Positions 45,224-56,431 are shown, numbered from the stretch's first letter. The stretch is DNA of 64,000 nt from Candidatus Eremiobacteraceae bacterium (GCA_035314825.1 DATFYX010000044.1:1-64000); one strand, 5' to 3'. The notes: generated by a model from the letters alone, not told the origin. Translations and numbers: made by a program.

Positions 45224-46267
45224 ATGTCGTGGGATGCGCCTCAAACGCCTGCGTCCATGCTCGCGCCGTCCGGGCCTCCCGTCCTGCGCCCGTTGAGCAT
45301 CGGCGAGCTCTTCGATCGCGGCTTCACGCTGTATTTCCGGCACATCTTGACGTTCGCGGCCGTGCTGTTCGTCGCCACCGTGCCGCTGGTGATCATCGCA
45401 TACTTCCAGCTGCTGCTGCAGCGCGACGTGCTCGACGCGTATGCCGGGCTGCTCGATTCGGCCATCAGACACCCGGGCACGCCGCCGGACCTCACCAAAG
45501 TGCAAGCGGCGGTCGCCGGCTTCAATCCGGCCAGTATGCTGGCGGTCTACGCGCTGTCGGGACTCAACTATCTTGTCGCGTTGATCGTTCTGCCGCTCGC
45601 CAACGCGGCGGTGGTCTCGGGCGTATCGCGCGCGTACCTCGGGCTGCCCGTCCGCTTCAAGCTGTGCTACGCCGACGCGATCAAGCGTTGGGGCTACGTG
45701 ATGCTGCTCTCGCTGCTGTGGGTCTTCGTCCTGATCGGCCTTGGGATGGCGTTCTTCGTCGTCTTCTTGCTGCTGACGTTCATCATCGTGGCTCTCGCAG
45801 CCGGACTGCACGTGGTCGGCGCGATCATCGGCGCCCTCATCGGCATCGCCTTCGTGATCGCGTCAGTCGGGCTGGCGGTCATGGGCTACATGGCGTTCGC
45901 TTCGTCATTCATCGCCTGCGTGCTCGAGAAGGTCGACCCGGTCCGTGCGTTCACCGTCGGCGTCACGCGCATCTTCGGGCGCGAGCTTTTCTGGCGCTCG
46001 ATGGCGGTCGCTCTCTTCATCGCGCTGGTCTTCGTCGGCTTCTCGCTGGTGGCATCGTTCCTGGCGCTGCTCGCGCTGTATCTCACCAAATCCTGGTTCT
46101 TGTACCTCGCCATCGCGCAGATCATCAACGTGTTCTACGTCGGGTTCGCCTTCGTGCTCGTGTCGCTGTACTATTACGATATCCGCATCCGGCGCGAAGG
46201 CTTCGATATCCAACTGCTCGCCGAGCAGCTCTCAGCGACCGCACCGCCGACGCCGCCGGCTCCGTGA
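45224..46267 (+). CDS. Multi-pass membrane protein (glycerophosphodiester phosphodiesterase membrane-domain-like)
   Basis: 347 residues with six or so long hydrophobic helices. The N-terminus PLSIGELFDRGFTLYFRH is typical of membrane proteins that precede DUF4129 genes in envelope clusters. No catalytic motif. TGATG overlap with the DUF4129 gene makes it the first gene of the cluster. Role unknown, probably structural in the membrane. Confidence 0.8.
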   Translation: MSWDAPQTPASMLAPSGPPVLRPLSIGELFDRGFTLYFRHILTFAAVLFVATVPLVIIAYFQLLLQRDVLDAYAGLLDSAIRHPGTPPDLTKVQAAVAGFNPASMLAVYALSGLNYLVALIVLPLANAAVVSGVSRAYLGLPVRFKLCYADAIKRWGYVMLLSLLWVFVLIGLGMAFFVVFLLLTFIIVALAAGLHVVGAIIGALIGIAFVIASVGLAVMGYMAFASSFIACVLEKVDPVRAFTVGVTRIFGRELFWRSMAVALFIALVFVGFSLVASFLALLALYLTKSWFLYLAIAQIINVFYVGFAFVLVSLYYYDIRIRREGFDIQLLAEQLSATAPPTPPAP

Positions 46268-47280
46268 TGCGCGCCCTCGTCTACGCGGTCGGGCTCGCGC
46301 TTGCGATGACGACCGCGGCCTTCGCGGACGATCGGGACGTCGCCACCTCGTACGTCAGCGCCCTGCGGTCAGCCGCGAATGCGCTCGATGTCGCGGCAGC
46401 GCACCAGCGTGCCGGTGCCAGCGTGCCCGAGATCAGCGTGCCGCCGGCGCCGCTGCCCGGTCCGCCGCGCTTCTCTCCGTCGCTCGGCGGGTGGCTGCAC
46501 GATCTGCTCACCACGGTGCGCCAAGAGAAAAATGCGAAGCGGCGCGCGCAGATGCTGCGCGATGCCGCGGCCTCGCTGCGCGAAGCGGCTCGAGTCGCAG
46601 GCTCCACCGGGTCACAGGGTCCCGCGCGCGATCTCGCGCCCACCTTGGCGGCGATCCTCGCGCAGCCCGCATATCATGAGACCGAATCCGCGGTTGAGGC
46701 GCAAGTGCACGAGACGTGGTGGCAGCGCTTCCTCGACTGGCTCGCGGGACTATTCCAGCGGCTCTTCGGCGGGCTGTTCACGGCGGCGGCGGAAATCCCA
46801 TGGATCGGCAAGCTCGTCGTGTACGTGACGCTGGCCGCGCTCGCCGCGTTGATCGTGTATGTCGCCACGCGGCTCGCGCGCTACCTCTTGCGCACGCGCC
46901 GCGTCGCCTCGGATGAGGACGAGGGCGAACTGCTCGTTCATCGCGCCAGCCCGTCCGAGCTGCTGGACATGGCGCGCGCGGCGGCGAGGGCCGGCGACTA
47001 TGCGCGCGCGATCTCCATGCTGTTCCGTGCCGCGTTGCGCCGGCTGGATGCCAGCGGCGTCATAGCGTACGACGCCGCGCGCACCGCGGGCGAATATCGA
47101 CGTGCGGTGCGCAGGGATTGCGCCGTCGCCGCGAAGCCCTTTGATGCGCTGGCGCACACGTTCACGCTGGCGACCTACGCGCAGGCACCGGTCGCCGAAA
47201 GCGATTGGTACGCCGCCGATATCGCGTACCAAGATTTCGAGCCTGCCGTGATCGAGCGCGGCGCAAGGCCGGCTGCATGA
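46267..47280 (+). CDS. DUF4129 membrane protein
   Basis: 337 residues: signal peptide (1-20), a helical extracytoplasmic region, one transmembrane helix (about 178-200) and a C-terminal DUF4129 domain (LLDMARAAARAGDYARAISMLF, LRRLDASGVI, AGEYRRAV). DUF4129 proteins sit beside MoxR/DUF58 genes and are thought to act in envelope or metal-ATPase assembly. Overlaps both neighbours by a few bases. Confidence 0.85.
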   Translation: MRALVYAVGLALAMTTAAFADDRDVATSYVSALRSAANALDVAAAHQRAGASVPEISVPPAPLPGPPRFSPSLGGWLHDLLTTVRQEKNAKRRAQMLRDAAASLREAARVAGSTGSQGPARDLAPTLAAILAQPAYHETESAVEAQVHETWWQRFLDWLAGLFQRLFGGLFTAAAEIPWIGKLVVYVTLAALAALIVYVATRLARYLLRTRRVASDEDEGELLVHRASPSELLDMARAAARAGDYARAISMLFRAALRRLDASGVIAYDAARTAGEYRRAVRRDCAVAAKPFDALAHTFTLATYAQAPVAESDWYAADIAYQDFEPAVIERGARPAA

Positions 47281-48453
47281 GAGCGCGCGACTTCCCTTGG
47301 ACCGAAATCGTCGTGCTCGCGATCGCCGGCGCGATCATGCTGGGCACGATCTACGCCGGATACCGGCACCAGCAGGCCATCGCGCCGCGCTTCGACACGT
47401 TCTCCTCATTCGACGCGCATTCGGGCGGCTATCGGGCGTGGTACGAGCTGTTGGGCCGCGAGGGGATGCGCGTCGAGCGCTTCGAGCAGCGCCCGGCCTT
47501 CCTGGACGACTCCATCGGCACGCTGATCGTCGCGCCGAATCTGCGCGAGTCGGTCCTGCGTACGGAGCAGACCCATCAGCAGATCGGACAGCCGCAGGCC
47601 ATCGACTTCGACAATCTGCGCGCCTGGGTCAAAAACGGCGGGCGCCTTATCTGGATCACAGACGGTACATGGGACGACTGGCTGGACCTGGACACCGATA
47701 GTGAAGCGGGGCCGGAGCACGACGCAGCGGTCACGGTCGCGCTCGCGCCGCTGACCGACGGGGTCAACGCGGTCTCGGGCACGAGCCGGCGGCGCGTGAG
47801 CGGATCTCCCGCGTACGTGCCGCTCATCGCTGACTCCGGGGGCGCGGTCGTCGCGCTGCGCCGCCTCGGCAAAGGCAGCATCGTCGTCGTCACGGACCAA
47901 AGCCTGTTCGACAACAAACGGCTGTCGGATGGCGACAATGCGCGCCTCGCCTACGATCTGGCCGCCGGTAGCGCCGGCGCGGTGGCGTTCGACGAATATG
48001 TCCACGGATACGTGTCCGGTTCGTCGTGGTGGACGATTTTGCCGGTTCCGGTGCGGGCCGGTTTGATCGTCATCGGCGCCGGCTTGCTGCTCTTGCTGTT
48101 CGGCGCGGCGTTGCGGTTCGGCCCGACGGCGCGCCTGCCCGAGACGACGGAACGGACGTCGGCGGAATATCTCTCGTCGATGGCGCAGTTGCTGGCGCGC
48201 GGTCACGCCGCAAGAAAAGCCTTGCGCGACCTGGCGACGGTCACGCTCAACGACGTGGCGACTGGGCTGGGGCTTTCAGACCGGGCTTCGATTCGCGATA
48301 TCGTCGCGCGCGTCCAGGTCGCACAAGACGGCGACGCCCGCGCCTCGCAGCTCGAGGAGTTGGACAGGCTGCGGACGCTGTCGGGCCCGAACGACAAAGA
48401 TCTCCTGCGCGCAGCCCAGCTGTGCGCAGCACTACGAAAGGAATACGCGCCCT

Positions 48454-49440
<987 letters not shown>

Positions 49441-49441
49441 C

Positions 49442-50809
49442 GTGGCCAAGTCCAGCGCGCCCACGAAACCGCGCCGCTACGGTCTCGATGCGGCGTTCCC
49501 GTGGGTCACACCGCGCTTCGTCGCCTGGCTCGTGGCGATCGCGTTCGTCATCGGGTTCGGCGCTCTATGGACACCGCTCGTCTATCTCGGATCGTTCGGC
49601 CTGCTCGTGCTGCTCGGCTTCCTGTCCGTCGATCTCGCGTCCGGCCCGCGCCGCGGTGACATCACGGTCACACGCGAGCCGATCGAACACCTCGCGCTGC
49701 GCTCGACCGGTGCGCTGCGCTACGCGATCGTCAATCGCGCCCGCATGCCGGTGCGTTACTCGCTCGTCGATACGCCGGTTGACATCCTTGACATGCCTGA
49801 AGACGCAGTCCAGGGCAGCGTCGGACCGGATCGGCGCAAGGTCGTCGAGCTTGCGGTGACGCCGCTCGAGCGCGGCGATACGACGCTGGGCGATCTTTAC
49901 CTGAGCGCCGACAATCCGCTCGGCCTGGTGCGCCGGCGCTGGCGCATCCCGGCGGACACCCCCGCGCATATCTATCCGGATCTGTCCGCGGTCGAGCGCT
50001 ACGGAATGCTGGCGCGGCGCGGGCGGCTCGTGGAGGCGGGCTTCCGCAAACTGCGCCTGCGCGGGGGCGGCGGCGAGTTCGACAGCCTGCGCGAGTGGCA
50101 GCCGGACGACGAGTTCCGCTCGATCGATTGGAAAGCGACGGCGCGGCGCAACAAGCTCATGGTCGCGCAATACGACGTCGAGCGCAGCCAGACGGTCATG
50201 CTCGTGCTCGACGCCGGACGCTTGATGACGCCGCGCATCGGGGGGCAGCGCAAGTTCGACTACGCGGTGACCGCGGCGCTGTCGGTGGCCTCGATCGCGT
50301 CGCTCGTGGACGACAAGGTCGGCGTGCTCGCCTTTGCCGGCGATATCCGCGAGCACATCGCGCCGCGCGCGGGCAGCCGCCACGTCGCAGGCCTCGTGCA
50401 GCGCCTGTACGACCTGCAGCCGCGCTTTGAGGAATCCGATTATGCGGGCGCGTTCGCCTATTTGCGGCGGCGCCAGCCCAAACGCAGCTTGGTCGTGTTC
50501 TTCACCGACATGTTCGATCCGGTCGCGTCGGCCAGCGTGCTGGCCAATGTCGCGGTGCTCTCGCCCCGCCACTTGGTCGTCTGCGTGCTGATGAATGATG
50601 AAGCGGTCTCGAGGGCGCTGCAGGCCGTTCCGGAGACGGCGGCCGATGCCTACCGGGCCAGCGTCGCCGCCACGCTCGCGGCCGAACGGCGCAAGGCAGC
50701 CGCATTGCTGCAGCAGCGGGGCATCGCGGTGATCGACGTGCCTGCCGCGCAGCTCACCGTGTCGCTGATCAACGCGTATATCGACGTGAAGGCGCGCGAC
50801 CTGTTATAA
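49442..50809 (+). CDS. DUF58 protein, vWA-like
   Basis: 455 residues: two N-terminal transmembrane helices (about 24-66), a beta-rich region and a DUF58 domain (EFDSLREWQPDDEFRSIDWKATAR) with a vWA-like C-terminal part (VMLVLDAGRLM, VVFFTDMFDP). Works with MoxR. GTG at 49442 directly follows the moxR stop. Its end overlaps the convergent SpoIIM-like gene by 6 bp. Confidence 0.93.
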   Translation: MAKSSAPTKPRRYGLDAAFPWVTPRFVAWLVAIAFVIGFGALWTPLVYLGSFGLLVLLGFLSVDLASGPRRGDITVTREPIEHLALRSTGALRYAIVNRARMPVRYSLVDTPVDILDMPEDAVQGSVGPDRRKVVELAVTPLERGDTTLGDLYLSADNPLGLVRRRWRIPADTPAHIYPDLSAVERYGMLARRGRLVEAGFRKLRLRGGGGEFDSLREWQPDDEFRSIDWKATARRNKLMVAQYDVERSQTVMLVLDAGRLMTPRIGGQRKFDYAVTAALSVASIASLVDDKVGVLAFAGDIREHIAPRAGSRHVAGLVQRLYDLQPRFEESDYAGAFAYLRRRQPKRSLVVFFTDMFDPVASASVLANVAVLSPRHLVVCVLMNDEAVSRALQAVPETAADAYRASVAATLAAERRKAAALLQQRGIAVIDVPAAQLTVSLINAYIDVKARDLL

Positions 50810-51799
50810 CGCCGCGTGCGAGTCCACCGGCTGCCCGTCGGGAGCACGCCCGACGAACACGAAGTAGAAGAGCAGCACCAGCCCGGTCAACCCGCCGACG
50901 GCGAGCCGCAGCTCGGGCGACACCCGTTGCGGCGAGACGAATCCCTCGATGAGCGCGGCGCATCCGAGCATGAGCATGACGCCGACGATGAGCGTGAGCG
51001 AGCGCCGCGCGTTGCGCTTGAGCGCGTCGAGTCGCCGCAAGCGGCCCGGGTTGAGGATCGCGGCGGCAAGCAGCAGTCCTGCGGCGGCAGCGATCTGGAT
51101 CGCCGTCAGCTCGATGACGCCGTGCGGCGCGACGGTCGCCCAAAAATCGTAGCCGAATCCGCTGGCTGTGTACATCGCACCCATCGCGCCCAGCATCACG
51201 CCGTTGAAGAACACGAGATACAGCGTGATGACGCCCAGCGTCACGAGGCCGGCGCCGAAGGCGGTGATCGCGACCTTGATGTTGTTGGTCATGATGAGGG
51301 CCGACATCGTCGACGCATAATCTCGGTCAAAGCCGAAGTTCGTGTCATGGATCTTTTCGTGGATCGGGCGGATCAACTGATCGGGCAAGATGACGTACGC
51401 GTCGGTAGGCACCGCGGTGACAAGCGCGTACGAAGCGAACGCGGCGACGACGAACACGCCGGCGCACGCGAGGATGTACCAGCGCGACCTGCGCACCTCC
51501 GAGGGGAAATCGTGGACGACGAAGCGCACGATGCGGCTCCAGCCACCCTCGATGTTGCCCGCGTACACCTGCGCGTGCGAGCGCGCGGTCAGGCGGTGCA
51601 GGTAGGCCTGTAGGTTCGAATCGTACTTGCGTCCGCCGGCGAACGCGAGGTCCGACGTGACCCAGCGGTACAGCCGGCCGAGCTCTTCGATCTCCTCGGG
51701 CGGCAACGCGCGCAAACCGCGCCGCTCGACCGCGGCGAGCAGTACCTCCAGGCGCTGCCAGCCGGGCCGCCGGCGCTCGACGAAAACCGATTGCCGCAT
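50804..51799 (-). CDS. SpoIIM/DUF95-like integral membrane protein
   Basis: 331 residues with about six transmembrane helices and the stage II sporulation M (DUF95) pattern NIKVAITAFGAGL and PHGVIELTAI. No spore genes are near, so it is the general, non-sporulation form that regularly accompanies DUF58 and RDD genes. Divergent from the RDD gene, convergent with DUF58. Confidence 0.9.
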   Translation of the reverse strand: MRQSVFVERRRPGWQRLEVLLAAVERRGLRALPPEEIEELGRLYRWVTSDLAFAGGRKYDSNLQAYLHRLTARSHAQVYAGNIEGGWSRIVRFVVHDFPSEVRRSRWYILACAGVFVVAAFASYALVTAVPTDAYVILPDQLIRPIHEKIHDTNFGFDRDYASTMSALIMTNNIKVAITAFGAGLVTLGVITLYLVFFNGVMLGAMGAMYTASGFGYDFWATVAPHGVIELTAIQIAAAAGLLLAAAILNPGRLRRLDALKRNARRSLTLIVGVMLMLGCAALIEGFVSPQRVSPELRLAVGGLTGLVLLFYFVFVGRAPDGQPVDSHAAL

Positions 51800-51861
51800 G
51801 CGGGCGATTTCTCGCGCCTGCGCGAATGCGCCTCTGGCCCAGCGCGGCGACGGAGCGCACA

Positions 51862-52626
51862 GTGGAACGAACGGTCACCGTACGGACGCCCGAGAGTATC
51901 GCCTTCCATTACGAGCTGGCTGGGCTTGGCAGCCGCTTTTTGGCCGTCGCGATCGATTTCATCATCCAAGTGCTTCTCGGGATCGTGGTCATCTTGCTCA
52001 TCTCGCTCGCGGGGTTGCGTGGCGCCCAGATCGGCGCAGCACTGCATTTAAACGGGGCACAGATCGCCTCGGCGTTTGCCGCGCTTGGCGTCATCCTCTT
52101 GTTCATCATCTTCTTCGCCTATTTCGTGGTCTTCGAAATGCTTTGGAACGGCCAGACACCGGGCAAGCGGCTGTTCGGCATCCGCGTGGTGCGCGACGGC
52201 GGCTATCCGATCGATCTGGGCAGCTCGGTGCTGCGCAACCTCATCCGCATCGCCGAGTTGGCGTTCTTCTACGTGCCGTCGGCCGTCTGCGCGATTCTGT
52301 CGCCGCAGAACAAGCGCATCGGCGACTATGCAGCGGGCACGATCGTGGTGCGCGATCAGGCGTTTGAAGTCACCGCGCCGCAGACGTGGTTGCATGGCGA
52401 CAACGCCCCCGACGTGCCGCCGCTCGCCGGCAGCCAAGCGCTGAGCCCGGACGAGTGGGCGTTGATCGTGCGTTACGTCGAACGGCGCGCGACCTTACCG
52501 CCGCCGGTCGCGGCCGCGACAGCGGCGCGCGTGGCCGCCGTGGTGCGGCCCAAACTCGATCCGCAAGCGGCCGACCTTCCGGACGACATGCTCTTGCTGC
52601 GCCTGTACGCGACGCGCAGTCGCTGA
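51862..52626 (+). CDS. RDD-family membrane protein
   Basis: 254 residues. The RDD domain shows GSRFLAVAIDFIIQ, NGQTPGKRLFGIRVV and NKRIGDYAAGTIVV, with about four transmembrane helices and a C-terminal soluble tail. GTG at 51862 follows a CGGAG site; ATG 51826 is in frame upstream but lacks one. Frequently linked to SpoIIM and MoxR/DUF58 genes, as here. Role unknown, possibly transport. Confidence 0.87.
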   Translation: MERTVTVRTPESIAFHYELAGLGSRFLAVAIDFIIQVLLGIVVILLISLAGLRGAQIGAALHLNGAQIASAFAALGVILLFIIFFAYFVVFEMLWNGQTPGKRLFGIRVVRDGGYPIDLGSSVLRNLIRIAELAFFYVPSAVCAILSPQNKRIGDYAAGTIVVRDQAFEVTAPQTWLHGDNAPDVPPLAGSQALSPDEWALIVRYVERRATLPPPVAAATAARVAAVVRPKLDPQAADLPDDMLLLRLYATRSR

Positions 52627-52630
52627 TCCA

Positions 52631-52656
52631 ATGGAGCGGTCGACTTTAGTCGACCG
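52631..52656 (+). repeat. Dispersed palindromic repeat, copy 6
   Basis: ATGGAG followed by CGGTCGACTTTAGTCGACCG (52637-52656). Both the leading ATGGAG and the arms match the reverse complement of copies 1-3. It lies just behind the RDD gene in the gap before the next gene. Confidence 0.8.
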
Positions 52657-52704
52657 AGGACCGCGAGGCAAGGTCGCGACGGCCTGCTCGCCTAAGCGCA
52701 CATC

Positions 52705-53811
52705 ATGATCCAGCTCGTGCTTTTCATTGCGCTGGCCGGCCTATTGCCGCGCCCCGATGTCGTCGCCGACCTCTCACCCTCGCCCGCGGCATCGGCCGCA
52801 CCCGCGGCGATGGCTCCGGCCCCGGCCCCTACGATCAAGCCGCTGCAATGGCAAGGCGTCACCTTGGGCGAGAGCATCGAGGCAGTGCGCGCGCGGCTGG
52901 GCGCCCCTGATTTCAATCGCAAAGTCATCCAGGGATCGATGCTGGTCGAGTATCCGATCCACGGCGGCGAAGGTTCCCTCGTCCTCGAGACGACGGACAA
53001 GCAGGTGACGTCGATCCGCGTCGAAGCCGCCGCGCCCAGACAGCTGAGCCTGCCGATCGGAGATCCGTTCGGCGTCAATCTAGGCGACAGCGTCACGCGC
53101 CTGCTCGCCATCCGCGGCGAGCCGAACCGCATGTACGACGATGGTCCCGACGATTCGTCGACGATCTTCGGCGGCCCAGACGACGATCGCTGGATCTATT
53201 CGGTGCACAGCTCCGTGATCGTGGCGATCACGCTCGTCGCGCCCAAACCGTCGCAGCCGGCCGGACCGCCGGGCCGGCCCGGTCTTGTGTTGCGCGGCAC
53301 GCCGCCGCCGACGCATCACGTCGCCGTGATACACGGCACGCCGGCGCCGACCACGCACACGCCGGCGCCAAATGCCGGCGCCACACCTGAAGCGACCAGT
53401 TCGCCGACGCCGGTGCCGGGCATCGCCATCGCCACGCCCAATCCCAGTCCAGGTCCGCCGCGCCCGACGCCCAAGCCGAGTGCAACGCCGGTCGCCGCCG
53501 CGACGACGGCACCTGCCGCGCCAGGCGCAGCAGGCACGCCGACGCCGCAACCTGCCGACGGCAGCTCGATCGAGACCGCGATCGTCGTGCGCGCGCCCGA
53601 CATGGCGACCGGCTTCGACTACATGTACAAGTTCGTCGAAAACGTTTCGTGCGCCGGCGGCGCCTCGCAGTATCGGGTCACCGGACAAGACATCACGTCC
53701 GAGCACCGGCACAACTACGCGAAGGTCACCGCCGAATGCCCAGTGGGGCACGACCGGCGCGCCTTCTACTTCGACGTGACCTACATCTTCACCAAGAGCC
53801 CCGAGCGCTAG
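52705..53811 (+). CDS. Secreted proline/alanine/threonine-rich protein
   Basis: 368 residues: signal peptide, a structured N-terminal part (about 45-175, WQGVTLGESIEAVRARLGAP, an anti-sigma/BamE-like short repeat that occurs twice), a long PTA-rich low-complexity linker (about 178-290) and a small C-terminal domain with two cysteines. No recognisable family. The Pro/Thr repeats suggest a cell-wall or surface spacer. Its end overlaps the convergent FAD subunit gene by 4 bp. Confidence 0.75.
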   Translation: MIQLVLFIALAGLLPRPDVVADLSPSPAASAAPAAMAPAPAPTIKPLQWQGVTLGESIEAVRARLGAPDFNRKVIQGSMLVEYPIHGGEGSLVLETTDKQVTSIRVEAAAPRQLSLPIGDPFGVNLGDSVTRLLAIRGEPNRMYDDGPDDSSTIFGGPDDDRWIYSVHSSVIVAITLVAPKPSQPAGPPGRPGLVLRGTPPPTHHVAVIHGTPAPTTHTPAPNAGATPEATSSPTPVPGIAIATPNPSPGPPRPTPKPSATPVAAATTAPAAPGAAGTPTPQPADGSSIETAIVVRAPDMATGFDYMYKFVENVSCAGGASQYRVTGQDITSEHRHNYAKVTAECPVGHDRRAFYFDVTYIFTKSPER

Positions 53812-54797
53812 ACCGCCGCCACGTCGTCTAAGGCGCGGCGCGCGAAGACGCGCACCATCCGCTTGCGATAGGGGATGGTGGCGCTCGTGTTGTCGAGCGG
53901 CTTGCCGGCGGCGAATGCGGCGTCGGCCGCAGCCTCGAGCGCTTCGCTCTCCAGGCGCGTGCCGATCAGGCAGCGGGCCGCGGCGGGGACGTCGACGGGT
54001 TTGGAAGCGACCGCGTTGAGGACGAGTCGCGCGTCGACGCACACGCCTGCGTCGTCGAGCTCCACGACCGCAGCGACGCCGAGGATCGGGAAATCGAAGG
54101 AGTTGCGCAGGCGCAGCTTGCGATACGAGCCGCGCGTGCGCGCGCCATGCGGCGGCACGGAGATGCGCGTCACGATGTCGCCGGGACCCTTGGCCCACGC
54201 GTTGATGCCGTCATTGACGTAGAAGTCCTCGATCGACAGCTCGCGCTCGCCGCCGGGACCGGCGAGATGGACGCGCGCGCCGTACGCCTGCAGCACCGGC
54301 GCCGTGTCGGAGGAATTGACCGCAAGGCATTTCGGGCTGCTGGTGGCGACGCGGCAGATGTCGCCATCCTTTTTCATGCAGTAGCCCAACGCTTTGCGCC
54401 AATCGAGGTTCTGATTGTAATAGTTGCAGCGCGTGTCCACGCAGATGTTGCCGCCGATGGTGCCCATGTTGCGCAGCTGCGGCGTGGAGATCGATGCTGC
54501 GGCCATCGCCAGCGCGGGATAGCGGCTGCGCACGACGTCGCTGTCCGCGATCGAGCTGAGCGATGCGAGCGCGCCGAGCGTCAGGCCGCTGACGTCGTTG
54601 TAGCGGATGAAGCCTAAGTTGGTGATAGGCCGCAGCCCGACCAGTACCTTGGGCGTGAACAGGCGCTGCTTCATGTTGGCGTACAGGTCGGTGCCGCCGG
54701 AGACCGGCAGCGCGTCCGCGCCGTGCTGGGCCAGCAGCGCGACGGCCTCGTCGGCGGTGTGCGCCGGGATATAGGTGAATGGCGGCAAGCGCAGCAT
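53808..54797 (-). CDS. hcrB: Mo-hydroxylase FAD subunit, 4-hydroxybenzoyl-CoA reductase beta type
   Basis: 329 residues. FAD-binding PVSGGTDLYANMK and NMGTIGGNIC segments of CoxM/XdhB proteins. After the second there is an insert with Cys124, Cys140, Cys148 and Cys157; the spacing 16, 8, 9 equals the [4Fe-4S] ligands of the Thauera HcrB subunit as I remember them. This separates it from xanthine or CO dehydrogenases. The other two subunits lie at 59305-62246 on the same strand. Gene symbol reflects subunit type; the substrate is not established. Confidence 0.86.
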   Translation of the reverse strand: MLRLPPFTYIPAHTADEAVALLAQHGADALPVSGGTDLYANMKQRLFTPKVLVGLRPITNLGFIRYNDVSGLTLGALASLSSIADSDVVRSRYPALAMAAASISTPQLRNMGTIGGNICVDTRCNYYNQNLDWRKALGYCMKKDGDICRVATSSPKCLAVNSSDTAPVLQAYGARVHLAGPGGERELSIEDFYVNDGINAWAKGPGDIVTRISVPPHGARTRGSYRKLRLRNSFDFPILGVAAVVELDDAGVCVDARLVLNAVASKPVDVPAAARCLIGTRLESEALEAAADAAFAAGKPLDNTSATIPYRKRMVRVFARRALDDVAAV

Positions 54798-54829
54798 GAC
54801 GGACTCTTATCGGACGGGCGGCGGGCGCC

Positions 54830-56431
54830 CTACCGCCCGGCGAACGAGAGGTCTTGGAACGAGACCATGCTGTCGGGCGACGGCACGTAGCCGCGGACGT
54901 CCGCGCGGAAGATGATCGGCGCACTCGTGTGAGCGATCGTGACGACCGGGCTCTGATCGCGCACGATCGCCAGCGCCTGCAGATACAGCCGGCTTCGCTG
55001 CGCAAGGCCCGAGACGCGCTGCGCGGCGATGACGTCCGCGTGGAAGGCGCTGTTGCGCCAAAAGGCCAGGTTGTAGGCGCCCGGTGGATGTGCGTTGTCC
55101 TCGTCCAGGGGGACGTAGAGGAAATTATCGGGGTCGCCGTTGTCGCCGGTCCACCCGGACAGGCAGATATCGTGTTCGGCGTTCTCGACCTTTTGCAGGT
55201 AGACGCCCCACTCGAAACCTTGCAGGCGCGCGTCGATGCCCACGTCGCGCAGGTCCGCTTGGATCGCCTCCGCGACGCGCTCAGGTTCCGGCAGATACGG
55301 CCGCGGCGTGGTCGCGTACCAAAGCGTCGTGGTGAAGCCGTGCGGATAGCCGGCTCGCGCGAGCAGGCGGCGCGCGGCGGCCGGATCGTATGCATGCGCG
55401 ACCTCGCCGCCGCTCGGCCAGACCGCAGCGGGCAAGAAGTCGCGCGCGACCGACGCCGTCGGGTCGTAGAAATGCGCGACGATCGAAGCGCGATCGATCG
55501 CCTGGTTGATGGCGAGGCGCACGCGCGCATCGTCGAAAGGGTGTTTGAGATTGTTGAGCGCGACGAAGCTCACGGCGTTGGGCGGCTGGTGAAAGATGCG
55601 CAGGTGCGGATCGGCTGCGACCTGCTCGAGCGAATCAGGCGTCGGATACTCCCACCCGTCGAGATCGCCGCGGCGCAGCAGCAGCATCGTCGTCGCTGCA
55701 TCGGGGATGTCGCGCAACACGACGGTGCGGATCCGCGCCTTGCGTCCCCAGTATCCGTCGAAGCGCGCCAGCGTGATGTGGTCGTCCTTCACCCACTCGG
55801 CCAACTCGTACGGCCCAGTGCCCACGGGCGCTTGCGCGAAATGCTCGCGTTCCTTCGCCAATGCCGTCGGGGATGCGATGCCGAACGCGGGCATCGCGAG
55901 GTCGGCGAGCAGCGGCGCGACCGGCTCGCTCAAGACGATCTCCACCGTCTGCGCGTCGCGCGCGACGACCGCTTTGATGCGCCCGGGGAACCCGCCGAAC
56001 TGGCTGCCGTAGTAGGTGAAAAATCCCCAGGCATGATAGGGATTGCGCGGGTCGCGCCAGCGCTCGAAATTGAACTTGACCGCCGCGGCGTCGAATGGCG
56101 TGCCGTCGTGGAACCGGACGTTCCGGCGCAGATGAAACGTCCACGTGCGGCCGTCGGCGCTTGACGACCACGAGGTGGCAAGCGAAGGCTCGATATCGAA
56201 GCTCCCGGGTCTGTAGCGGGTGAGGCCCTCGTAGATGACGTGCGTGACGGTCAGCGACATGCCGTCGGATGAGACGGCCGGATCGAGCGTGAGCGCATCC
56301 TTGTTGCGTCCGAAGACGAGGGTGTCGGACTCGCCCTTGGTCGCCTGCGGCCCGCAGCCGTAGGCCGACACGATCGCCAGCAGCACGAGGCACGCGACGC
56401 TTCGAAAGCGTACAGGGCGGGCAGAGGGCAT
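54830..56431 (-). CDS. ABC peptide/nickel-type substrate-binding lipoprotein (SBP_bac_5)
   Basis: 533 residues. Lipobox-like signal (SAYGC), then the SBP_bac_5 fold: LTRYRPGSFDIEPSLATSW, WTFHLRRNVRFHDGTPF, GTGPYELAEW and AINQAIDR. Binds oligopeptides or related ligands for an ABC transporter whose permease and ATPase genes are not in view. ATG 56431 is only 3 bp from the divergent amidohydrolase start, so transport and hydrolysis are probably co-regulated. Confidence 0.92.
   Translation of the reverse strand: MPSARPVRFRSVACLVLLAIVSAYGCGPQATKGESDTLVFGRNKDALTLDPAVSSDGMSLTVTHVIYEGLTRYRPGSFDIEPSLATSWSSSADGRTWTFHLRRNVRFHDGTPFDAAAVKFNFERWRDPRNPYHAWGFFTYYGSQFGGFPGRIKAVVARDAQTVEIVLSEPVAPLLADLAMPAFGIASPTALAKEREHFAQAPVGTGPYELAEWVKDDHITLARFDGYWGRKARIRTVVLRDIPDAATTMLLLRRGDLDGWEYPTPDSLEQVAADPHLRIFHQPPNAVSFVALNNLKHPFDDARVRLAINQAIDRASIVAHFYDPTASVARDFLPAAVWPSGGEVAHAYDPAAARRLLARAGYPHGFTTTLWYATTPRPYLPEPERVAEAIQADLRDVGIDARLQGFEWGVYLQKVENAEHDICLSGWTGDNGDPDNFLYVPLDEDNAHPPGAYNLAFWRNSAFHADVIAAQRVSGLAQRSRLYLQALAIVRDQSPVVTIAHTSAPIIFRADVRGYVPSPDSMVSFQDLSFAGR

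Noticed and set aside
50804-51799. SpoIIM as evidence for sporulation
   Set aside because: No other spore genes; DUF95 proteins commonly accompany MoxR/DUF58/RDD genes in non-sporulating bacteria.
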